NCBI GenBank assembly: GCA_014860225.1
Contig: JACZKE010000026.1
Span: 1 to 39,453, forward strand
Reading direction: 5' to 3'
Length of the DNA: 39,453 bases
From: Desulfuromonadales bacterium
Lineage (GTDB): Bacteria > Desulfobacterota > Desulfuromonadia > Desulfuromonadales > BM103
The stretch's first letter is position 1, and each line of letters begins with the position of its first letter. The notes under the pieces were generated by a model that ran no database searches, was not told the origin of the DNA, and worked only from the letters and a program-made list of their open reading frames with translations. Position numbers and translations under genes: made by a program. Positions 8,503 through 14,935 of the stretch are shown piece after piece.

Positions 8503-9087
8503 ATGAATGAAAACGGCAAAGAAAGGAAACAGAAGAGTATCCTCCAACAAATCAATCACTATGTTGGACTGGTTATCAACGGCATGGAAGTTTCCATTCT
8601 GGTCTTTTGCGTCGCAGCCCTTGCCGTGCTGTTGATCGGCAATGTTTTTGCGCGAACGTTTTTCCAGAGCATTTATTTTGCCGAGGAGGTCTCGAAGTTC
8701 CTGGTCATGCTGATGACCTTCGCCGGGGTGAGCTATGGGGTCAGAAAGGCCCGACATATCCGCATGGGAGCCTTTCTGGACGCCATGCCGCCGAAGATGG
8801 AAAAGGTGTTCCTGGTCATCATTTCATTGATCAGCGCCGTGGTCATGGGGATGATGGCGTGGTTCTCCTACAAGTATCTCATGAATGCCATGACCATGGG
8901 CCATATGACGCCTGCCTTGCGGGTCCCTACCTGGACCTTTTATATCATTGTTCCTTTTGGATTCGGGCTGGCCTGTATCCAGTACATCCGTACCATCATC
9001 AAGAACCTCACGGAAAAAGAGCCGTGGCAATCACCGGAGCAGCAGAGTGAATATGAAGACGAGAAGCTGGAAGGGATCCAGCTATGA
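8503..9087 (+). CDS. dctQ: TRAP transporter small membrane subunit DctQ
   Basis: A 194-residue protein with four predicted membrane helices: around residues 25-55, 65-85 ('FLVMLMTFAGVSYGV'), 105-125 and 140-165. The family motif 'SKFLVMLMTFAGVSYGVRKARHI' region is intact. DctQ pairs with DctM to form the Na+- or H+-coupled importer. It ends inside the first codons of dctM with a 4-bp ATGA overlap, so the two are coupled. Charged tails at both ends are normal for the family. Confidence 0.9.
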   Translation: MNENGKERKQKSILQQINHYVGLVINGMEVSILVFCVAALAVLLIGNVFARTFFQSIYFAEEVSKFLVMLMTFAGVSYGVRKARHIRMGAFLDAMPPKMEKVFLVIISLISAVVMGMMAWFSYKYLMNAMTMGHMTPALRVPTWTFYIIVPFGFGLACIQYIRTIIKNLTEKEPWQSPEQQSEYEDEKLEGIQL

Positions 9088-10373
9088 CTTTATTTGCGTC
9101 CACTCTGGTATCGATGCTGCTGTTCGGCTTCCCCTTCATGGTCACCCTGCTGGGTTCATTAATTCTCTACATCTACGTCTACATGCCGGATTTTGCACCG
9201 CGGCTGATGATGACCATGGTGCAGCAGGTGATTACCGGCTTGACCCCGCCTGCCCTGGTGTGCGTACCGATGTTCATTCTGGCAGCCAGCCTGGTGACCT
9301 CAGGTGAATCCGCTGGACGTCTGATCCGCATGATCAAGACTTTTGTCGGCCATCTTCCCGGCGGGCTGCCGATTACCGCCAATGCCAGCTGCACCCTGTT
9401 CGGTGCGGTTTCAGGATCAACCCAGGCAACCGTAGCCGCGATCGGCGGCACCATGCGTCCGATGCTGCTGGAAGCGGGGTATAAAAGTTCCTTCACACTC
9501 GGCTTGATCATCAACGCCAGCGACATTGCTTTCCTGATTCCGCCGAGCATCGGTTTTATTGTCTACGGTGTGGCGACCAGCACATCAATCGGTGCGTTGT
9601 TTCTGGCCGGAATCCTGCCCGGCCTGATGATTCTGGTGATGTTTTCGACCTACTGTTATTTCTACTCGAAAGCGAAGAAAATCAAGTTATTGCCCAAAGC
9701 CAGCCGGGCTGAAAGAATTGCCTCGATCAAGGATGGTTTGCCGGTCATGGGTTTCCCGGTCATCGTGGTCGGCGGTATCTATACCGGAGTTTTAAGCCCG
9801 ACCGAAGCGGCGGCAGCATCGGTTCTTTATGCCCTGTTTGTGGAAATGGTTATTTATAAAAGCCTGCCCCTACGTAAGGTCGTAGATGCATTTTTACAGA
9901 CCGGGGTAATCACCGGTGTAGTTTTTATTCTGGTAGGTGCCGGCCAGGCATTTTCCTGGATGATTGGATTTTTGCAGCTGCCGCAGAAATTTCTGCCTCC
10001 ACTGTTCGGACCTGATCCATCAATGCTTCGCGTAATGCTGATTACAGTCATTGTTTACTTTGTCGCCTGCATGTTCGTTGACCCGATTGTGGCCATTTTT
10101 GTTCTGAGTCCTATTTTTCAACCGTATGTTGTCAGCGCCGGAGTCAATCCTATTTTGCTCGGGACCTTAGTCACCCTCCAATGTGCCATCGGTTCTGCGA
10201 CGCCGCCGTTCGGTTGCGACATCTTTACCGCTCAATTGATATTCCGACGACCTTATCTTGAGGTAATCGGCCATTCGCTACCGTTTCTGCTCATTCTGAT
10301 CCTGGCAACGATTATTTTGATGATGTTTCCGAGTATCGCCCTGTTCATTCCGAACCTGGCCATGGGAAACTAG
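9084..10373 (+). CDS. dctM: TRAP transporter large permease subunit DctM
   Basis: A 429-residue, strongly hydrophobic protein with the DctM landmarks 'CTLFGAVSGSTQATVAAIG' and 'SDIAFLIPPSIGFIVYG' in the first half and 'LSPTEAAAASVLYALF' in the middle. The terminal half repeats the same inverted architecture ('GSATPPFGCDIFTAQL'). Length and spacing are normal for the family. It forms the transport channel for the solute bound by the product at 7385. Its start overlaps the dctQ stop by 4 bp. A universal stress protein gene follows 42 bp downstream, the same order as in the teaABCD locus. Confidence 0.93.
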   Translation: MTLFASTLVSMLLFGFPFMVTLLGSLILYIYVYMPDFAPRLMMTMVQQVITGLTPPALVCVPMFILAASLVTSGESAGRLIRMIKTFVGHLPGGLPITANASCTLFGAVSGSTQATVAAIGGTMRPMLLEAGYKSSFTLGLIINASDIAFLIPPSIGFIVYGVATSTSIGALFLAGILPGLMILVMFSTYCYFYSKAKKIKLLPKASRAERIASIKDGLPVMGFPVIVVGGIYTGVLSPTEAAAASVLYALFVEMVIYKSLPLRKVVDAFLQTGVITGVVFILVGAGQAFSWMIGFLQLPQKFLPPLFGPDPSMLRVMLITVIVYFVACMFVDPIVAIFVLSPIFQPYVVSAGVNPILLGTLVTLQCAIGSATPPFGCDIFTAQLIFRRPYLEVIGHSLPFLLILILATIILMMFPSIALFIPNLAMGN

Positions 10374-10415
10374 TCCACTGCGTAGAACTACTGGAAAAAG
10401 AACCCGGAGATATTT

Positions 10416-10859
10416 ATGGACTATCAAAATGTACTGGTTTTAACCGATTTTTCCAAAGATTCTGATGCTGCGCTCCAGGACGCGGTCAAGTTTGCTGAAA
10501 AATTTGGCTCACAGTTGACCATCTTGCATGTGGTTCAAGATGAAAGCAACCTCAGCTTTATCTTGTCAGATTCCGAATATCGTAATGTAGAGGATAAACT
10601 CGAAAGGCATGCAAAAGACATGTTTGCTGCACTCGAAGAAAAAATCCCCGGATTGAAAGATCTCAATTATAAAACCAAAACACGCAAAGGGATTCCCTAT
10701 ATTAACTGTCTCTATGAGATAGAGAGCGGTCACTACGATCTGGTGTTTGCTGGTTCCCACGGGAGATCTAATTTAAAACACATCTTTGTCGGCAGTACCG
10801 CAGAAAAAATCATGCGGCGATCACCGATCAGTGTTTTTATGACACGTTGCCATTTGTAA
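10416..10859 (+). CDS. Universal stress protein (UspA family, TeaD-like)
   Basis: A 147-residue single-domain UspA protein. The C-terminal ATP-binding motif G-x2-G-x9-G-S/T is present as 'GSHGRSNLKHIFVGST', so this is the nucleotide-binding kind. In Halomonas the usp gene teaD sits right after the ectoine TRAP genes and modulates transporter activity. The same placement here supports both the TRAP grouping and a regulatory role at the membrane. The start has CCGGAG 10 bp upstream. Confidence 0.88.
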   Translation: MDYQNVLVLTDFSKDSDAALQDAVKFAEKFGSQLTILHVVQDESNLSFILSDSEYRNVEDKLERHAKDMFAALEEKIPGLKDLNYKTKTRKGIPYINCLYEIESGHYDLVFAGSHGRSNLKHIFVGSTAEKIMRRSPISVFMTRCHL

Positions 10860-10910
10860 CTGGAATGATTACCAATGATGTTTTCCTCAAGCAATGGAGA
10901 TGCCGATTCA

Positions 10911-11891
10911 ATGGATAAACCAGAAATTTTCCTGCGCGATGTCTTTCTAGCCAGACAACGATGCAGCGGCTTTGCCCAAAAAACTCCACTGCTCCACTCC
11001 AGCGCTTTGAGCGCTTCTACGGGGTATGAAGTCTTTCTCAAGCTGGAGAATCTTCAACAAACCGGTTCATTCAAAATCCGCGGTGCGGCAAACAAGTTGC
11101 TATCTCTCTCTTCGGAAGAACGCCAACGGGGCGTGCTCGCCTTTTCTACCGGCAACCATGGTCGTGCTGTCGCCTATGTCGCAGCACAACTGGGCATTCG
11201 TTCCGTGATCTGCATGTCCCACCGGGTCCCTCGGTACCGGGTGGAAGCGATGGAGGCTCTGGGAGGAGAAGTGGTCCTCTCTGGTCAGAGTCAGGACGAG
11301 GCTTACCTCAAGGCCCTGGAACTGGAGCGAAAAGAAGGTTTGATCATGGTTAAACCCTTTGATGATCCACATGTCATTGCGGGACAGGGAACAATCGGCA
11401 TTGAGATTCTGGAAGACCTCCCCGAGGTGGACAGCCTTCTCATTCCGCTTTCAGGGGGGGGACTGCTTGCCGGAATCGCTCTGGCGATGAAGGCGACCTC
11501 ACCCGCGATCAAAATCGTCGGGGTAGGACTCGAGGTCTCATGCCCCATGCAGGCCAGCCTGCAGGCTGGCCTGCCGGTGGAGATCGAGGAAAAGGACAGT
11601 CTTGGCGATGCTCTCCTGGGAGGGATAGGACTCGATAACTGTTATACTTTCCCTATGGTCAGGGACTTGGTTGACGAGGTCATTCTTGTCTCCGAAAAGG
11701 AAATCGCCGCAGGAATGTTCTACGCATTCGATACTCACCGACAGGTCATTGAAGGCGCTGGCGCAGTCGGTATCGCCGCCCTGCTGGTCGACAAGACTTC
11801 ACACCTGGGTAAGAATCTGGCAGTCGTCGTCAGTGGCGGGAATGTCGATCCAAGACTTTTAGCCGAAATTGCATGGAGAGAGTATGCCTGA
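10911..11891 (+). CDS. eutB: Threonine-dehydratase-like PLP enzyme (EutB-like candidate)
   Basis: A 326-residue fold-type II PLP enzyme. The Schiff-base lysine lies in 'GSFKIRGAANK' (Lys55) and the phosphate loop is 'LSGGGLLAGIALA'. The C-terminal regulatory ACT domain of biosynthetic threonine deaminase is absent, as in catabolic dehydratases and EutB. An upstream ATG at 10875 exists, but ATG 10911 gives the usual short N-terminus ('FLRDVFLARQR') with GGAG upstream. EutB acts on the hydroxylated branch of hydroxyectoine catabolism by removing water. Serine/threonine or hydroxyaspartate dehydratase is the alternative. It overlaps the second doeA by 8 bp, and a RidA gene follows, which fits an enamine-producing enzyme. 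Confidence 0.8.
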   Translation: MDKPEIFLRDVFLARQRCSGFAQKTPLLHSSALSASTGYEVFLKLENLQQTGSFKIRGAANKLLSLSSEERQRGVLAFSTGNHGRAVAYVAAQLGIRSVICMSHRVPRYRVEAMEALGGEVVLSGQSQDEAYLKALELERKEGLIMVKPFDDPHVIAGQGTIGIEILEDLPEVDSLLIPLSGGGLLAGIALAMKATSPAIKIVGVGLEVSCPMQASLQAGLPVEIEEKDSLGDALLGGIGLDNCYTFPMVRDLVDEVILVSEKEIAAGMFYAFDTHRQVIEGAGAVGIAALLVDKTSHLGKNLAVVVSGGNVDPRLLAEIAWREYA

Positions 11892-13077
11892 TTTCAGACC
11901 ACCCCAGCATCTCCCATTCGAACTTGCAGAATATCAGCAACGGCTCAAAAACACCAAAGAGGCTATGGGACGCTCCGGAGTGGAAGCCCTGCTGATCACC
12001 GATCCGGGCAACATGAACTACCTGACCGGCTATGACGGCTGGTCTTTCTATGTCCACCAGGGAGTCCTGATCCTGATCGACCAGGAAGAACCGATTTGGT
12101 TCGGTAGGGCACAGGACAGCAATGGCGCGGTTCTGACCACCTGGCTGGATAAGGAAAACATCTACGGTTACCGCGACAATTATGTGCAATCGAAGCTTTC
12201 CCATCCCATGGAGTTTGCTGCTGACATCCTCAATGAGCGGGGATACGCAAAACGACGTCTTGCCGTGGAGATGGACAGCTACTACTTCACCGGCCGCTGC
12301 CTCGATATGCTGCGCCGTTCGTTGCCTCATGCGACCATCATTGATGGCGACGACATCGTCCGCTGGGTGCGTTGCATAAAATCGGCAAAAGAACTCGATT
12401 ACCTGCGCATGGCCGCCCGCATCACCGAGCAGGTCATGCAGAAAGCGATTGATGGCATCGGGATTGGCGTGCGCGAAGGTGATGTAGCCGGGGAGGTTTA
12501 TAAAGCACAGATCTGCGGAACCGCCGACTTTACCGGCGATTACCCTGCGATCGCACCGATCATGCCCTCAGGCATACGCACATCGACCGCTCATCTGAGC
12601 TGGACTGACAGACGGTATGAACATGGTGATATCGTTCTACTCGAACTGGGTGGAGCCAAACATCATTACAACATGCCCTTGGCCCGCACAGTTATGATCG
12701 GCGAACCACCCAAAGAACTGCAGGACGTCGCCGAGGTCGCCATTGACGGCTTGAACCGGGTTCTGGAGTTTATCCGCCCTGGGGTGACGGCAGAAGAAGT
12801 GGAAGCAAAATGGCGCGAGTCGATCTCAGGAAGCCGTGTGGTCAAGGAATCAAGGGTCGGCTATGCCTTCGGGCTGAATTACCCACCGGACTGGGGCGAA
12901 CACACCATCAGCCTGAGACCCGGCGACAAGACCGTTTTAAAGCCGAACATGACAATCCATTTCATGCCGGGGATCTGGCTCGACACCTTCGGCTTCGAAT
13001 GCACCGAGCCGATCGTATTGACGGAACAGGGCTGCGAAACTTTTATTGATTTTCCACGCAAACTTTTCATCAAATAA
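11884..13077 (+). CDS. Ectoine hydrolase family protein (DoeA/EutD, M24 fold), divergent paralogue 2
   Basis: A 397-residue paralogue of the protein at 4153, sharing 'NMNYLTGYDGWSFY' (43-56) and 'GLNYPPDWGEHT' near the C-terminus. ATG 11884 is chosen because GGAGAG lies 4-5 bp upstream. A TTG at 11869 gives a longer form with no site. Active-site neighbourhood: Glu254 is kept in 'LLELGG', but the 'CCHRYHSPLART' segment of paralogue 1 reads 'AKHHYNMPLART', so the conserved histidine is Asn263. This suggests a changed substrate, for example hydroxyectoine or another cyclic amidine, or altered catalysis. It is translationally coupled to the eutB-like gene, which supports a hydroxylated substrate. 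Confidence 0.8.
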   Translation: MPDFRPPQHLPFELAEYQQRLKNTKEAMGRSGVEALLITDPGNMNYLTGYDGWSFYVHQGVLILIDQEEPIWFGRAQDSNGAVLTTWLDKENIYGYRDNYVQSKLSHPMEFAADILNERGYAKRRLAVEMDSYYFTGRCLDMLRRSLPHATIIDGDDIVRWVRCIKSAKELDYLRMAARITEQVMQKAIDGIGIGVREGDVAGEVYKAQICGTADFTGDYPAIAPIMPSGIRTSTAHLSWTDRRYEHGDIVLLELGGAKHHYNMPLARTVMIGEPPKELQDVAEVAIDGLNRVLEFIRPGVTAEEVEAKWRESISGSRVVKESRVGYAFGLNYPPDWGEHTISLRPGDKTVLKPNMTIHFMPGIWLDTFGFECTEPIVLTEQGCETFIDFPRKLFIK

Positions 13078-13114
13078 AACCATCACTATCCGTTAAGGGA
13101 AAGAGGAGAGCGCC

Positions 13115-13492
13115 ATGAAAAATGAAGTGATTTATTCAGCAAAAGCACCCGAGCCAGGGGCCTATTCCCAAGCCATCAAATATGGCAATCTGGTTTTTGT
13201 TTCCGGTCAGACATCTGACGATCCGGTCACGCATCAACCGATCAAGGACAGTATCGAAGCACAAACCGAACGGATACTGAACCACATCAGATTCATTCTT
13301 GAAGCTGCCGGATCCGGACTCGAAAAGGTCCTGAAATGTAATGTCTATCTTTCTGATTGGGAAGATAAAGAACGGATGAATGCCATCTACAGGAAATTCT
13401 TTCCACACAACCCTCCCGCCAGAATATGCATGGCAGTCAAAGGGTTGGATTCGGGGCTGGATGTCGAGATCGACTGTATCGCCGGGGTTTGA
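13115..13492 (+). CDS. ridA: RidA family enamine/imine deaminase
   Basis: A 125-residue RidA/YjgF/UK114 protein with the motifs 'PEPGAYSQAIKYGNLVFVSGQ' region at the N-terminus, the conserved arginine in 'NPPARICMAVKGLDSGLDVEIDCIA', and a normal length. RidA hydrolyses reactive 2-aminoacrylate-type enamines and imines released by PLP dehydratases to 2-oxo acids plus ammonia. Here it directly follows a dehydratase of that kind (10911), so it likely clears or completes that reaction. AGAGGAG stands 6 bp before ATG. Confidence 0.9.
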   Translation: MKNEVIYSAKAPEPGAYSQAIKYGNLVFVSGQTSDDPVTHQPIKDSIEAQTERILNHIRFILEAAGSGLEKVLKCNVYLSDWEDKERMNAIYRKFFPHNPPARICMAVKGLDSGLDVEIDCIAGV

Positions 13493-13571
13493 TCGATCCA
13501 TGAATATCTTTTTTCGCTCGGTGGTAGCATCCAGGTTCAGATTATGACCGAGATTCTCAGCTTTTCCCTCT

Positions 13572-14480
13572 TTGCAACAGGTAACAAAAAGATTGAACAA
13601 TAGTTTAAATGTGTTCGGGTCACGCCTGGCTGGATTTGGTTTTGCCACAGGCTCGGCATTTGCTTTCGCTTTGCTGAATGTGACAATCCGCTATTGTGGA
13701 CCCTACCTGACTGTCTGGCAAATGGTCTTCGCTCGATCAGTATTCGGCGTAATCGCCATGCTGCTGCTGGCCCGATTCAGTGGCATCAGTCTTTGGGGCA
13801 GAGATCGCAAGACCCTTCTTCTGGCAGGGGTGACCAGCGTCATCAATGTTGTCTGTCTGATGTCGGCCATTCTCTTGCTCCCTCTGTTCGAGGCTCTGGT
13901 ACTGCTTTATCTCTACCCGCTGTTTGCCGCTCTGATTTCGCCGGTGGTAAGCGGCGACCGGCTGTCTAAGGGCGACTGGGGCGGGATTGCTATCGGTCTG
14001 ATCGGAGCAGTTCTGGTACTTTGGCCGGAAGAAGTGGATGCCAGATTGTCCATTGGCCATGTGCTGGGATTGTCGGCGGCCTTCAGTTATGGATTGTCCA
14101 TGACTCTGATTCGCAGGGTCATCAGCATTAACAACCCTCTGGTCCCGTTTTTCTATATCAGTCTTGTCGGTTGTGCCGTTTGCTTTCTGCCGGCATTATG
14201 GCCGGTAACATCAAATGGTCACCTGCCTATCCAGGGCTGGGCCGGGCTGTCTGCGGTCGTCGTGCTTACAGCAATAGCTTATCTCGCCAGCATTAAGGCG
14301 CTTGCTTATCTGCCTTCTCCCCAGGTAGGGGTGATTTCCACATCAGAGGTTGTCTTCTCGGCTATTTTTGGGCTATTGCTATTTAATGAACCTTTAGGAA
14401 ATATGGCATTCACAGGAGGCGCGTTGATCTTGACCGGCGGTCTCTTCCTCAGCATGAAACGACAGCCTTTGCCCAGGTAA
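13572..14480 (+). CDS. EamA/DMT family transporter
   Basis: A 302-residue membrane protein with ten predicted helices in two EamA repeats, the second beginning near residue 155 ('GHVLGLSAAFSYGLSM'). The typical 'SPQVGVISTSEVVFSAIFGLLLFNE' end motif is present. The start is a TTG at 13572. It is the first plausible start and no better ATG is in frame nearby. DMT proteins move metabolites such as amino acids across the inner membrane, often as exporters. Being last in the run, it may export a by-product or exchange amino acids, but the substrate is unknown. The 196 bp downstream, before the convergent gene at 14677, show no clear terminator. Confidence 0.85.
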   Translation: MQQVTKRLNNSLNVFGSRLAGFGFATGSAFAFALLNVTIRYCGPYLTVWQMVFARSVFGVIAMLLLARFSGISLWGRDRKTLLLAGVTSVINVVCLMSAILLLPLFEALVLLYLYPLFAALISPVVSGDRLSKGDWGGIAIGLIGAVLVLWPEEVDARLSIGHVLGLSAAFSYGLSMTLIRRVISINNPLVPFFYISLVGCAVCFLPALWPVTSNGHLPIQGWAGLSAVVVLTAIAYLASIKALAYLPSPQVGVISTSEVVFSAIFGLLLFNEPLGNMAFTGGALILTGGLFLSMKRQPLPR

Positions 14481-14676
14481 ATCAGAACCTCCTCCATATC
14501 TTCAATCCGCTTAAAATACGACTGTTTTCATGCAGTGGGATCTCATCAAGAAGGGGTCGGTCGTCAATAGCGGACACCAAACTCCTATGCTGCGCTTAGC
14601 TTTTTAAAATACTTCCATTCGCAGGCAGCAGGCCATTTATGCAGCTTTTTGCACAAAATCGGCACAGCGCCTCAAT

Positions 14677-14901
14677 TCATCCGCCGCCAAGCAGAGGAAA
14701 GATGGAGAGAGTGTCCCCATCGTTCAAGGCCTGATCCAAAGACGCATGGCGTCCATTAACCAGGACCATACCGAGTTCGTCCTCACTGACACCGACATCG
14801 ACAACCACCTGCCGGCAGCTAACGCCATCAGGATAGTCCCTTTGGTCTTGTTTGAAACGACCGTTTCTGAACGTCGCAAAAAGCTTGACCGTAACCTTCA
14901 T
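14677..14901 (-). CDS. MoaD/ThiS-like small sulfur-carrier protein
   Basis: A 74-residue beta-grasp protein ending in 'FPLLGGG', the Gly-Gly tail that is adenylated and thiocarboxylated in MoaD/ThiS carriers. Start 14901 has GGAGGT 11 bp upstream. A longer reading (to 15048) lies inside the upstream gene and is not favoured. Such carriers are often encoded next to tungsten aldehyde oxidoreductases, where they supply the dithiolene sulfur of the pyranopterin cofactor. Here the gene lies 34 bp after the oxidoreductase domain of the preceding gene, so a dedicated cofactor role is the natural reading. Confidence 0.85.
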   Translation of the reverse strand: MKVTVKLFATFRNGRFKQDQRDYPDGVSCRQVVVDVGVSEDELGMVLVNGRHASLDQALNDGDTLSIFPLLGGG

Positions 14902-14935
14902 GATGCGTCGTGACCTCCGGTGAAACCCTGGTTTT

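Noticed and set aside
4153-13077. Reading the two M24 proteins as creatinases or proline dipeptidases
   Set aside because: The metallopeptidase Asp ligands are missing. The 'LTGYDGWSFY' and 'YPPDWGEHT' stretches and the TRAP/stress-protein/EutB context fit ectoine hydrolases better.
13517-13552. CTCGGT...ACCGAG inverted repeat between ridA and the EamA gene
   Set aside because: Only 6 bp with a 24-nt loop and no T-run, so it may be chance.
14481-14676. Search for a bidirectional terminator between the converging runs
   Set aside because: Several short complementary stretches occur, but none forms a stem followed by a T-run.
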